DNA of 64,000 bases, from positions 1 to 64,000 of the forward strand of contig NZ_JAGKJI010000018.1 of assembly GCF_020329485.1 (NCBI RefSeq), written 5' to 3'. The notes below the pieces were generated by a model. The model saw only the letters and a list, made by a program, of their open reading frames with translations, was not told the DNA's origin and made no database searches. This stretch comes from Bradyrhizobium cenepequi. Its GTDB lineage: Bacteria; Pseudomonadota; Alphaproteobacteria; Rhizobiales; Xanthobacteraceae. A program made the position numbers and the translations under genes. The first letter of the stretch is position 1. Each line of letters starts with the position of its first letter. Positions 23,754 through 31,904 of this stretch are shown here, in pieces.

Positions 23754-24801
23754 GATGCACTCCTGAAACGGATGAGAAGGGAGAACCAGGAAGCGCAGGA
23801 ATGCGCTCCGGCGTGCCAGCGGCGGCGAGTGTCAGCGCCCGCACCAGGATGCGTTGGGCGAGCTCGATCTTGAACGCATTGTCGCCGGAGGGTTTGGCAT
23901 CGGCGAGCGCGATGCGCGCCGCCTCGCGCAAGCCGGCAGCATCGGGCGCGACGCCGGCAAGAACCTGCTCTGCCGCCCGCGCGCGCCACGGCTTTGCCGC
24001 GACGCCGCCGAGCGCAAGCCGCGCCTCGCGGATCGTGCCCTGCTCGATCCGCAGGCTTGCGGCAGCAGACACGACGGCGAACGCATAAGAGGTGCGCTCA
24101 CGGACCTTGATGTAGCGCGCATGCGCGGCGAAACCGCGCGCCTCGGCCGGCAGCCGCAGCGCGACGATCAGATCACCGCGTTCGAGCAAAGTCTCCCGCT
24201 GCGGCGTGTCGCCGGGCAGGCGGTGCAGTGCCTCGAGCGCGACCTCGCGTCGCCCGCTCCTGCCCTCGATCTCAACGACCGTATCGAGCGCAACCAGCGG
24301 CACGCAGAAATCGGACGGATGCGTGGCGATGCAGGCCTCGCTCCAGCCGAGCACGGCATGCAGGCGGTTCTCGCCATGGCGCGCATCGCAGCCGGCGCCG
24401 GGCCAGCGCTTGTTGCAGGCGCTGGGGGCGTCGTAGAAATACGCACATCGCGTCCGCTGCAGCACGTTGCCGCCGACCGTCGCTGCGTTGCGGAGCTGCG
24501 CGGAAGCGCCCGACAGCAATGCCTCGGCCACAGAGGGAAAGGCGCGCACGAACTCGGCGTCATGCGCGAGGTCGGCATTGCGGACCAGCGCGCCGATCCG
24601 CACGCCGCCATCGGCAAGATATTCGACGCCGTCGAGTCCCGGCAGGCGCGTGACGTCGACAAGGCGACTCGGATGGCAAACGCCGCCCTTCATGAGATCG
24701 AGCAGGTTGGTGCCGGCAGCGAGATAGGTTGCGCCTTTCTCGGACGCGGCTGCGACCGCCTCGGCGACGGTCGCTGGCCTGACGTAATCGAAATTCATCA
24801 T
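23743..24801 (-). CDS. FAD-binding subunit of molybdenum hydroxylase (PaoB-like, with extra iron-sulfur cysteines)
   Basis: 352 residues; ATG at 24801 overlaps the stop of the 2Fe-2S subunit. TYLAAGTNLLDLMKGG and ATVGGNVLQRTRC are the FAD-binding segments of the CO-dehydrogenase flavoprotein family. The inserted CAYFYDAPSACNKRWPGAGC segment contains the cysteines that hold an additional [4Fe-4S] cluster in E. coli PaoB, which distinguishes this subunit from ordinary xanthine dehydrogenase flavoproteins. It transfers electrons between the 2Fe-2S subunit and the molybdenum site. Confidence 0.88.
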   Translation of the reverse strand: MMNFDYVRPATVAEAVAAASEKGATYLAAGTNLLDLMKGGVCHPSRLVDVTRLPGLDGVEYLADGGVRIGALVRNADLAHDAEFVRAFPSVAEALLSGASAQLRNAATVGGNVLQRTRCAYFYDAPSACNKRWPGAGCDARHGENRLHAVLGWSEACIATHPSDFCVPLVALDTVVEIEGRSGRREVALEALHRLPGDTPQRETLLERGDLIVALRLPAEARGFAAHARYIKVRERTSYAFAVVSAAASLRIEQGTIREARLALGGVAAKPWRARAAEQVLAGVAPDAAGLREAARIALADAKPSGDNAFKIELAQRILVRALTLAAAGTPERIPALPGSPFSSVSGVHHVA

Positions 24802-25295
24802 GCGGAGCGCCTCTGGTCGGAATTCGTGAGAGTGTTCTGAGCCTCGAGCACGGCTTCGGTGATCCCGGCATAGGCGCCGCAGCGGCAGAGATTGCCGCTC
24901 ATGCCTTCGCGCACGCGCTCGGGATCATCGCCGGCCTGGCCTTCGGTAATCAGCCCGATCGCGCTCATCACCTGGCCGGGCGTGCAGAAGCCGCATTGAA
25001 AGCCGTCATGCGCGATGAAAGCGGCCTGCATCGGGTGGAGCTGGTCGCCCCGCGAGACACCTTCGATGGTGAGGATGTCGGCACCGTCCTGGCTCACCGC
25101 CAAAGCAAGGCACGAATTGATGCGCCGGCCGTTGACCAGCACAGTGCAGGCGCCGCACTGGCCGCGGTCGCACCCCTTCTTGGTTCCGGTCAGATCAAGG
25201 CGCTCGCGCAAAAGATCGAGCAAGGTGACGCGGGGGTCGTCGAGCTCGATCTCCCGCCGCACACCGTTCACGGTGAGGCTGATGGAGAAATTCAT
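24798..25295 (-). CDS. 2Fe-2S subunit of molybdenum hydroxylase (PaoA-like)
   Basis: 165 residues. The plant-ferredoxin-type cluster GCDRGQCGACTVLVNG and C62 are followed by the second cluster QCGFCTPGQ...NLCRCGAY, the standard pair of this subunit. Unlike E. coli PaoA there is no N-terminal twin-arginine signal (it starts MNFSISLTVNGVRREIE), so this complex should stay in the cytoplasm. It is the first gene of the three-gene unit, divergent from a TetR regulator. Confidence 0.9.
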   Translation of the reverse strand: MNFSISLTVNGVRREIELDDPRVTLLDLLRERLDLTGTKKGCDRGQCGACTVLVNGRRINSCLALAVSQDGADILTIEGVSRGDQLHPMQAAFIAHDGFQCGFCTPGQVMSAIGLITEGQAGDDPERVREGMSGNLCRCGAYAGITEAVLEAQNTLTNSDQRRSA

Positions 25296-25326
25296 GCAGG
25301 GCTCCGATCAGTGCTATGGTGAAATT

Positions 25327-25419
25327 GTTACAGTGGTAACGCACCGCCTGCGGCCGCCAATGTGATCGGCGGACCTTTGCAGGCCGGGTATTCATCGCAT
25401 ATACGGAGGCATCCTCCGT
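25327..25419. promoter_or_regulatory. Two palindromic sites between the molybdenum hydroxylase operon and its TetR gene
   Basis: GTTAC-AGTG-GTAAC (25327-25340) and ACGGAGG-CAT-CCTCCGT (25403-25419) are perfect inverted repeats of 5 and 7 bp arms. The second has the length and symmetry of a TetR operator and lies upstream of the TetR ribosome site; the first sits beside the start of the operon. Both are good candidates for TetR binding; which one is used is inference. Confidence 0.65.
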
Positions 25420-25448
25420 TTTACAAGGGAGGGGTAACCGCAAATCTG

Positions 25449-26087
25449 ATGGCCAGTCAGTTCGCAGGACTAGTTCGCAAGCCACGCGCGGATGCCGTGC
25501 GCAATCGCGAGCGCGTGTTGGAGGCGGCAAAAGCCGTGTTCAGCGCTGGTGGTCCCGAAGCCAGCCTGGAGGCCGTGGCGCGGCACGCCGGCGTCGGCAT
25601 CGGAACGCTGTACCGTCACTTTCCGACTCGCGAAGCGCTGTATGAAGCGGTCTATCGGCGCGAGGTGGACCAGCTCGGCGATCTCGCGGAACAATTGAAC
25701 GATGAGGCCGATCCGGTCGAAGCGCTGCGGCATTGGCTGCACGCCAATGTCCAGTTCGTCGCCACCAAGAAGGGCATGGCGGCCGCGCTGGCACTGGTCG
25801 CCCACGGCTCCCCCGAGCTTCACGCCTATTCGCTCGAGCGCCTGACCCGGGCGATCGGCGCGCTGCTTGCGCGCGCGGTCGCCGCCGGCGAGATCCGCGC
25901 CGACATCAGCGCCGAAGACGTGCTGCGCGCGCTGATCGGACTGTGCTACATGCACGACCAGGCAGGCTGGCAATCGACCGTGCTGCGGCTGTTGGATGTG
26001 TTCATTGACGGGCTGCGCGTGCAACCGGCAAAGGCGACGGCGGCAAAGCGAAAGCCGGTGAAGAAGGCTCTGAAACGAAAGCGCTAA
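25449..26087 (+). CDS. TetR-family transcriptional regulator
   Basis: 212 residues from ATG at 25449 (MASQFAGLVRKPRADAVRN), preceded by GGGAGGGG. The helix-turn-helix is at about 15-62 (RERVLEAAKAVFSAGGPEASLEAVARHAGVGIGTLYRHF, split across the motif). The ligand domain follows; the C-terminus is a Lys/Arg-rich tail (AKRKPVKKALKRKR). Divergence from the PaoABC-type genes suggests it represses them until an aldehyde or related compound is bound. Confidence 0.9.
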   Translation: MASQFAGLVRKPRADAVRNRERVLEAAKAVFSAGGPEASLEAVARHAGVGIGTLYRHFPTREALYEAVYRREVDQLGDLAEQLNDEADPVEALRHWLHANVQFVATKKGMAAALALVAHGSPELHAYSLERLTRAIGALLARAVAAGEIRADISAEDVLRALIGLCYMHDQAGWQSTVLRLLDVFIDGLRVQPAKATAAKRKPVKKALKRKR

Positions 26088-26097
26088 TCCCAAGCCT

Positions 26098-26182
26098 CGT
26101 CATTGCGAGCGAAGCGAAGCAATCCATCTCGCCGCACGCGAAGACGTGGATTGCTTCGTCGCTTCGCTCCTCGCAATGACGA
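26098..26182. repeat. Palindromic repeat, family B, copy 1
   Basis: CGTCATTGCGAGCGAAGCGAAGCAATCC on the left is mirrored by GGATTGCTTCGTCGCTTCGCTCCTCGCAATGAC on the right, around a variable centre (CGCACGCG). The same unit is found at 61867-61944. It lies between the convergent ends of the TetR and dadA genes and could form a long bidirectional hairpin. Confidence 0.85.
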
Positions 26183-26187
26183 GCAAC

Positions 26188-27453
26188 TCACCCAAATCTG
26201 TGATCGTAGCGCGCGATCGACAGCTCACTCACATCGATCTCCGGCTTGCGTCCTGATAGCAGGTCCGCAAGCACGCTGCCCGAGCCGCAGGCCATGGTCC
26301 AGCCGAGCGTGCCGTGACCGGAGTTGAGATGGAGATTGCCATACTTTGTCGCGCCGATTACCGGCGGTCCATCAGGCGTCATCGGGCGCAGACCGCTCCA
26401 GAACGTCGCCTTGGCGAGATCGCCGCCGCGCGGAAACAGATCGGTCAGCGAATGATCGAGCGTCACGCGCCGTGCAGCATAGAGCTTATCAGAGTAGCCT
26501 GATATCTCCGCGGTGCCGCCAACGCGGATGCGGTCGCCGAGCCGCGTGATCGCGACCTTGTAGCTCTCATCCATAACCGTCGATTCCGGCGCGCCGCTGG
26601 CATCCACGATCGGCACCGTGATCGAATAGCCTTTTACGGGATAGACCGGCAGCGAAATGCCGAGCGGCTTCACCAGCCGCGGCGACCAGCTTCCGAGCGC
26701 GACGACATAAGCGTCGGCCTGCAGCACGCCCTTGCTCGTGGCGACGCCAGTGACGCGCGAAGGATCGGCGATCAATCCATCGATTCCGACGTTGAACTCG
26801 AAACGCACGCCGAGTTTTTCGGCTTCAAGCGCCAGCGCCTGCGTGAACATGTGGCAATCGCCGGTCTCGTCCTGCGGCAGCTGCAGCCCGCCGGCGATCT
26901 TGTCCTTGACAGCGGCGAGCGCCGGCTCGGCGGCAATGCAGCCTTCGCGATCGAGCACTTCGAAAGGAACGCCATATTGCTTGAGCACCGCGATATCGTC
27001 GGCGGTGTGGTCGAGCTGGGAGGCATAGCGGAACAGTTGCAGCGTGCCGCGGGAGCGCTCGTCATAGCGGATGCCGATCTCGCCGCGCAGCGCGCGCAGG
27101 CAGTCGCGGCTATATTCCGCGATCGGGATCATCCGGCTCTTGTTGACCGCGTAGCGTTCCGCGGTGCAGTTGCGCAGCATCTTCAAGAGCCAGACCCACA
27201 TCGCGGGATCGGGTTTCGGCCGGACCACCAGCGGACCGTGCTTCATCAACAGCCATTTGATGGCCTTGATCGGCACGCCGGGGCCGGCCCAGGGCGAAGA
27301 GTAGCCGGGCGAAACTTCGCCGGCATTGGCAAAGGACGTCTCGAGCGCGGGCTTCGGCTGCCGGTCGATAACCGTCACTTCATGACCGGCACGCGCGAGA
27401 TAATAGGCCGACGTGACGCCGATGACGCCACTGCCGAGGATGATGACTTTCAC
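26188..27453 (-). CDS. dadA: D-amino acid dehydrogenase (small subunit) DadA
   Basis: 421 residues. GSGVIG (7-12) is the FAD-binding loop, followed by TSFANAGEVSPGYSSPWAGPG, a DadA hallmark. The C-terminal TFWSGLRPMTPDGPPVIGATKYGNLHLNSGHGTLGWT matches the family end. DadA oxidises D-amino acids (typically D-alanine) to 2-oxo acids at the membrane and passes electrons to quinone. It lies 68 bases downstream of a class III aminotransferase on the same strand, so the two probably form one amino-compound catabolic operon. The usual partner alanine racemase is absent. Confidence 0.9.
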   Translation of the reverse strand: MKVIILGSGVIGVTSAYYLARAGHEVTVIDRQPKPALETSFANAGEVSPGYSSPWAGPGVPIKAIKWLLMKHGPLVVRPKPDPAMWVWLLKMLRNCTAERYAVNKSRMIPIAEYSRDCLRALRGEIGIRYDERSRGTLQLFRYASQLDHTADDIAVLKQYGVPFEVLDREGCIAAEPALAAVKDKIAGGLQLPQDETGDCHMFTQALALEAEKLGVRFEFNVGIDGLIADPSRVTGVATSKGVLQADAYVVALGSWSPRLVKPLGISLPVYPVKGYSITVPIVDASGAPESTVMDESYKVAITRLGDRIRVGGTAEISGYSDKLYAARRVTLDHSLTDLFPRGGDLAKATFWSGLRPMTPDGPPVIGATKYGNLHLNSGHGTLGWTMACGSGSVLADLLSGRKPEIDVSELSIARYDHRFG

Positions 27454-27521
27454 GCTTTTCAGGCTCCCGCCGCGGCATTACTTGCCGCTGCAAATAATCT
27501 TCGCAACGGCTGGAGCAAGGG

Positions 27522-28850
27522 TCAGGCCACTCGCTTGATCGCGTCGCCTAGGATCGACACCATTTCGTCGATATGGTTGCGCTCGACGATCAAAGGCGGC
27601 GACATCGCGAAGGAGTCGCCACTCATGCGAAGGTAAAGGCCGCGATTGAAGCAATCGACCATGACGTCATAGCCGCGCGCACCAACTCCGTCCTTGCGCG
27701 GCGCGACTTCCACGGCGCCCATCAGACCGACATTGCGGATGTCGATCACGTTCGGAAGGCCCTTGAGCTGATGCAGCGCATCGCGCCAGTACTCGGCGAG
27801 CGAAGCGCCGCGCGTCAGCAGGCCTTCGTCCTTGTAGATGTCGAGCGTCGCAAGGCCTGCGGCGCAGGCCACCGGATGCGCCGAATAGGTGTAGCCGTGG
27901 AACAGCTCGATCTGGCTTTCCGGCCCGGTCATCAGCCCGTCATGGACCTTGCGGCTGGCGAACACTGCGCCGCAGGGAACGGTGCCGTTGGTGATGCCCT
28001 TCGCGGTCGTCATCAGATCGGGCGTCACGCCGAAGAACTGCGACGCGAACGGCGTGCCAAGCCTGCCGAAACCGGTGATGACCTCGTCGAAGATCAGGAG
28101 AATGCCGTGCTTGTCACACAATTCGCGCAGCCGCTGCAGATAGCCCTTCGGCGGCGGCAGCACGGCGGTCGAACCCGGAACCGGCTCGACGATGATAGCG
28201 GCAATGGTCTCGGCGCCATGCAGCGCCACCAGGCGTTCCAGATCGTCGGCGAGTTCGGCGCCATGCTCCGGCTGGTCCTTCGCAAACGCGTTGCGGGCAA
28301 GATCATGGGTGTGGCGGATGTGGTCGACACCAGGCAGATGGGTTGCAAACGCGCGGCGGTTGGCCACCATGCCGCCGACCGACATGCCGCCGAAACCGAC
28401 GCCGTGATAGCCGCGCTCGCGGCCGATAAGGCGCGTACGGGTCGGCTGGCCGGTTGCGCGGTGATAGGCGAGCGCGATCTTCAGCGCAGTATCAACCGAT
28501 TCCGATCCCGAATTAGTGAAGAAGACGCGATCCAGTCCCTTCGGCGCGATCGCGGCGAGGCGTTCAGCGAAATCGAAGGCGATCGGATGGCCCATCTGGA
28601 ACGACGGCGCGAAGTCCAGCGTCATCAATTGCCGCTCGACCGCTGCGGCGATCTGCTTGCGGCCGTGGCCGGCATTGACGCACCAAAGCCCGGCCGAGGC
28701 GTCGATCACCTTCCGCCCGTCGACGCTCGTGTAATACATGCCCTCGGCGGAGGCGAACAGCCGCGGTGTCTCCTTGAACTGCCGGTTGGCCGTGAACGGC
28801 ATCCAGAACGAATCGAGCTTGATGGTGTTCGGAATCTGATGAACGGTCAC
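27522..28850 (-). CDS. Class III (omega) aminotransferase, beta-alanine/pyruvate type
   Basis: 442 residues from GTG at 28850. The PLP lysine is K284 (DLMTTAKGITNG), with D255 in LLIFDEVITGFGRLG. SFWMPFTANRQFK at the start and GYHGVGFGGMSVGG are typical of the omega-amino acid:pyruvate aminotransferases, which use beta-alanine, gamma-aminobutyrate or amines with pyruvate as acceptor. It would make L-alanine, which fits the downstream dadA only after racemisation. It is divergent from an XRE-cupin regulator. Confidence 0.88.
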   Translation of the reverse strand: MTVHQIPNTIKLDSFWMPFTANRQFKETPRLFASAEGMYYTSVDGRKVIDASAGLWCVNAGHGRKQIAAAVERQLMTLDFAPSFQMGHPIAFDFAERLAAIAPKGLDRVFFTNSGSESVDTALKIALAYHRATGQPTRTRLIGRERGYHGVGFGGMSVGGMVANRRAFATHLPGVDHIRHTHDLARNAFAKDQPEHGAELADDLERLVALHGAETIAAIIVEPVPGSTAVLPPPKGYLQRLRELCDKHGILLIFDEVITGFGRLGTPFASQFFGVTPDLMTTAKGITNGTVPCGAVFASRKVHDGLMTGPESQIELFHGYTYSAHPVACAAGLATLDIYKDEGLLTRGASLAEYWRDALHQLKGLPNVIDIRNVGLMGAVEVAPRKDGVGARGYDVMVDCFNRGLYLRMSGDSFAMSPPLIVERNHIDEMVSILGDAIKRVA

Positions 28851-28998
28851 GAGCGTCGCTCCACTGCTGACCTAGCCAGCCGAACACGCTCTCATAGGCG
28901 CAACAAGTCCTTTTCTGTGCCGCCGCAACCCATTGATCTCATTGGGGCGAACGCGGCATATTTGCGCGATCCGCAACACCTGCAACAGGAATTTCGCC

Positions 28999-29547
28999 AT
29001 GAGCGTCGATATCGGTGGACGGCTGCGATTCATTCGCGCGCAGCAGAAGCTGTCGCAGCGCGAACTCGCCAAGCGGTCCGGCGTCACCAATTCGACGATC
29101 TCGCTGATCGAGTCGAACCAGATGAACCCGTCCGTCGGGGCGCTGAAGCGCATCCTCGATGGAATTCCGATGGGACTGGCTGAATTCTTCGCGCTCGAGC
29201 CGGAGCGCCGCCGCAAGGTGTTCTATCGCACCGACGAACTGACCGAGATCGGCAAGAAGCCGATCTCCTATCGCCAGGTCGGCGACAATCTGTTCGGCCG
29301 GAGCCTGCAGATCCTGAAAGAACGCTACGAGCCCGGCAGCGACACCGGCCGCGTGCCGCTGGTGCATGACGGCGAGGAAGGCGGCATCGTGGTGTCCGGC
29401 AAACTCGAGGTCACCGTCGATGACGAGCGCCGTATCCTCAATCCCGGCGACGCCTATTATTTCGAAAGCCGTCGCCCGCATCGCTTTCGCTGCGTCGGCG
29501 GCAAACCCTGCGAGGTGATCAGCGCCTGCACTCCACCGACATTCTGA
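28999..29547 (+). CDS. XRE-family regulator with C-terminal cupin domain (PuuR-like)
   Basis: 182 residues from ATG at 28999 (MSVDIGGRLRFIRAQQKLS) with AGGA upstream. The helix-turn-helix is at 6-62 (LSQRELAKRSGVTNSTISLIE) and the cupin sensor at about 105-178 (EGGIVVSGKLEVTVDD, then NPGDAYYFESRRPHRFRCV). PuuR-type proteins repress genes for putrescine and related amine use. Here the divergent target is the aminotransferase-dadA unit, suggesting that this unit breaks down a polyamine-derived or beta-amino compound. Confidence 0.9.
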   Translation: MSVDIGGRLRFIRAQQKLSQRELAKRSGVTNSTISLIESNQMNPSVGALKRILDGIPMGLAEFFALEPERRRKVFYRTDELTEIGKKPISYRQVGDNLFGRSLQILKERYEPGSDTGRVPLVHDGEEGGIVVSGKLEVTVDDERRILNPGDAYYFESRRPHRFRCVGGKPCEVISACTPPTF

Positions 29548-29569
29548 ATGCGGCAGGCGCCGCGCGGCC

Positions 29570-29671
29570 TTACAGATCACGCGTCTGCTTGTCGCCCCAG
29601 AGGATGGCCGCAGCGATTGTCATGACCATCGCCGTCACGCCGATGATGACCAGGATGGTATCGAGTGTCAT
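29570..29671 (-). CDS. Small single-span membrane protein (33 residues)
   Basis: ATG at 29671 with GGAGAAG six bases upstream. The product is MTLDTILVIIGVTAMVMTIA, then AAILWGDKQTRDL: one hydrophobic segment with a charged C-terminal tail. It lies between the XRE-cupin gene and an MFS gene. I do not recognise a family. The good ribosome site and membrane-like composition support it as real. It could be an accessory peptide of the neighbouring MFS carrier, but that is a guess. Confidence 0.55.
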   Translation of the reverse strand: MTLDTILVIIGVTAMVMTIAAAILWGDKQTRDL

Positions 29672-29676
29672 GGCTC

Positions 29677-29697
29677 TTCTCCATGCTTTCTGGAGAA
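29677..29697 (-). promoter_or_regulatory. Hairpin that covers the ribosome site of the 33-residue membrane protein
   Basis: TTCTCCA (29677-29683) pairs with TGGAGAA (29691-29697) around a 7-base loop. On the minus-strand mRNA the GGAGAA half is the ribosome-binding site, so the hairpin would hide it. This suggests translational control, for example by temperature or a ligand; no known riboswitch is recognisable. Confidence 0.4.
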
Positions 29698-29757
29698 AAG
29701 CTAGCGGATTGCCGCCGTAGCGCTTTGCGCTCGATCAAATCCGAAGAGATGTCAGGC

Positions 29758-31056
29758 TCACGCCATCGCCAGCCGCTGCCGCGAGCGGAGCAACAGCATC
29801 AGCATGATCGTGACGTTGAGCGCGTTCCAGGCGAGCCCGTTGGCGAAGGCGGCAGCGTAGGAGCCGGTGACATCGAAGATCAAACCGGAAATATAGCCGC
29901 CCAGGGACATGCCGATCACCGAGGCGAAGATCACGATGCCCACCCGTGTGGCCGCTTCCGATGCCGGCATCGCCTCGCGGATGATGATGGCGTAGCTCGG
30001 CACGATGCCGCCCTGGAACAGGCCGAACATCGCCGAGATGATGTAGAGCGAGCTCAAGCTGTCGAAGAACAGGTAGAACAGCAGCGCCGCGCCCTGCGCG
30101 ACCGAGCCGATCAGGAGCGTGCGGATGCCGCCGATCCGGTCGGCGAGGAAGCCCGAACCGATGCGGCTGATGATGCCGAAGCCGAGCATCAGGGACAGCA
30201 TCTCGGCGCCGCGCGCGACGCCATAGCCGAGATCACCGCAATAGGCGACGATATGCACCTGCGGCATCGCCATCGCCACGCAGCAGGCGATCGCGGCCAG
30301 CGAGAGCATCGCAGTCAGCGCATTGGTGGAGAGGCGCACATTGACGCGCGGCGGCCGCGCGTTGAGATGGCTGCGCTGGCTCGCTGCGCCCGTCAGCCGC
30401 CGCAGCGCGAACAGCGCGACCGCCATCGCAACCGCGGTGAAGATGCCGATCACGACATGCGTGGTGCGCCAGCCGAACTGCTGCATGCCGAGGTTCACCA
30501 GCGGCGGCCAGATCGTGCCGCCGATGTAATTTCCGCTCGCGGCGATCGCGACCGCAAGCCCGCGGTAGCGGTCGAACCAGTGCGAGGCTTCCGCCATCAA
30601 CGGCCCGAAGGTCGCCGACGACGACAGCCCGATCGCGAAATGAAACAGGATGAACGACCAGATTGACGGCGAATAGCCGGCGCCGATATAGCCTAGCCCG
30701 AGGATGCCGATGCCGAGCCCGATCGCGGTAACGATGCCGTGGCGATCGGTGATCTTGCCGGTCAAGACCCCGCCCGAGCCGAAGCCGATCATGACCAGGG
30801 TAAAGGCCAGCGAGGCGGTCCCTCGTGTGGCGCTGAAATCCCCCTGCACCACCGGCAGCGCCACCACCACCGACCACATGCCGACGCTACCGAGCGAGCC
30901 GATCACCACGGCAACGGCGAGCCGCAGCCATGCCCGGCGCGAGTCGGGAATGAACTGGTCGGAATATGGGCTGATTTGAGAAGGAATTTCCACGGCGAAG
31001 CCAAACTTCGTCGCGAATTGCTTCCCGGTCAAGCGGTTTGGCGAAATATTGGGCAT
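29758..31056 (-). CDS. MFS transporter, oxalate/formate or monocarboxylate type
   Basis: 432 residues with about twelve hydrophobic segments after a roughly 40-residue soluble N-terminus. WSVVVALPVVQGDFSATRGTASLAFTL in the first helix pair and SHWFDRYRGLAVAIAASGNYIGG in the middle are typical of the OFA/MCT-like branch of MFS carriers. The start at 31056 gives an unusually long N-terminus; a later start is possible. Substrate probably a small carboxylate. It stands apart from the copper genes, which start 65 bases away on the other strand. Confidence 0.87.
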   Translation of the reverse strand: MPNISPNRLTGKQFATKFGFAVEIPSQISPYSDQFIPDSRRAWLRLAVAVVIGSLGSVGMWSVVVALPVVQGDFSATRGTASLAFTLVMIGFGSGGVLTGKITDRHGIVTAIGLGIGILGLGYIGAGYSPSIWSFILFHFAIGLSSSATFGPLMAEASHWFDRYRGLAVAIAASGNYIGGTIWPPLVNLGMQQFGWRTTHVVIGIFTAVAMAVALFALRRLTGAASQRSHLNARPPRVNVRLSTNALTAMLSLAAIACCVAMAMPQVHIVAYCGDLGYGVARGAEMLSLMLGFGIISRIGSGFLADRIGGIRTLLIGSVAQGAALLFYLFFDSLSSLYIISAMFGLFQGGIVPSYAIIIREAMPASEAATRVGIVIFASVIGMSLGGYISGLIFDVTGSYAAAFANGLAWNALNVTIMLMLLLRSRQRLAMA

Positions 31057-31120
31057 GTGAAAGCCCGAATGACGTTGTCACAACTTGGCGAAGCCGGCGA
31101 TTGGCGGTATTTAGGCGTTG

Positions 31121-31537
31121 ATGTTCGTACGCTTGACGAAACGGCAACGGGCCAAGGCAGGGTGGTTGGTCGCCCTGCTCTACCTGTTTTGCGTCCTTGC
31201 GCCGGGGGCCGCACTCGCGGTGGGCAATCCCGCACCTTGGCTGCCGCCCGAGGTCGCACAGGCGCCCACGGACGCGCATCCCCGCTCCGGTCATGGCCTG
31301 CACGAACATGGCGGCGGCCACGCCGCCCATCACGCAGATGCCGACGGCGTCAAGCACGAGCATGATGGCAAGGCCTCGCCAGGGCCCGGTTGCGCCATGC
31401 TCTGCCTTTCCGCAATGACGGCGGATTTGCCCGGGATCGCGAAGCCCGCGCGGCCGATGTCGACCTGCGTTCCTGAAACCTACCGGCGCCTGCATGGTTC
31501 GGCGCCCCCTCTGCCCTATCGTCCCCCCAACGCCTGA
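31121..31537 (+). CDS. His-rich exported protein at the head of the copper locus (DUF2946-like)
   Basis: 138 residues from ATG at 31121. The signal sequence WLVALLYLFCVLAPGAALA is followed by a His-rich stretch (HEHGGGHAAHHADADG) and a Cys/Met motif (CAMLCLSAM). Small His/Cys-rich secreted proteins of this shape often begin RND copper-efflux clusters in alphaproteobacteria. A periplasmic copper-binding role is inferred from composition and position; the family name is tentative. Confidence 0.65.
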   Translation: MFVRLTKRQRAKAGWLVALLYLFCVLAPGAALAVGNPAPWLPPEVAQAPTDAHPRSGHGLHEHGGGHAAHHADADGVKHEHDGKASPGPGCAMLCLSAMTADLPGIAKPARPMSTCVPETYRRLHGSAPPLPYRPPNA

Positions 31538-31613
31538 ACTGACGTGACGACGTACGCGCTGCGCGATGAAGCGCGCGTGCGCCTTGATTCATGCACAGAT
31601 CAGGAATCCATTG

Positions 31614-31904
31614 ATGTCTTCGCTATCAGGGGCGAAGTCCGCCGTCGTTGGTACGGCCGGCGGACGCCATCTCCGATCCACCCTCGCGCTCGGCGCGATC
31701 ATCGCCGTCACGGCCGCGGGCTGTCAGCCCGCGACAACGCGGCTTGCCAATTCCGACCCGGCCGATCCAGCCGCGCGCGTCCCAGGCGTCAGCTATCGCT
31801 CGACGATCGCACCTTACACCAGCCTGCGTCCCGCGACGCCGGCGCCCTGGCGCGAGCGCAACGAGGATGTTGCCCCGGGACAACGGCAGGAACCGCAACA
31901 ATGA
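31614..31904 (+). CDS. Small probable lipoprotein preceding the TolC-type gene
   Basis: 96 residues from ATG at 31614 (MSSLSGAKSAVVGTAGGRH) with AGGA upstream; an ATG 16 codons earlier is the alternative. LRSTLALGAIIAVTAAGC is a signal segment ending in a possible, not ideal, lipobox Cys. The rest is Pro/Ala-rich (RVPGVSYRSTIAPYTSLRP) without recognised domain. Its TGA overlaps the ATG of the outer-membrane gene, so the two are translationally coupled. It may be an accessory of the efflux channel. Confidence 0.6.
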   Translation: MSSLSGAKSAVVGTAGGRHLRSTLALGAIIAVTAAGCQPATTRLANSDPADPAARVPGVSYRSTIAPYTSLRPATPAPWRERNEDVAPGQRQEPQQ

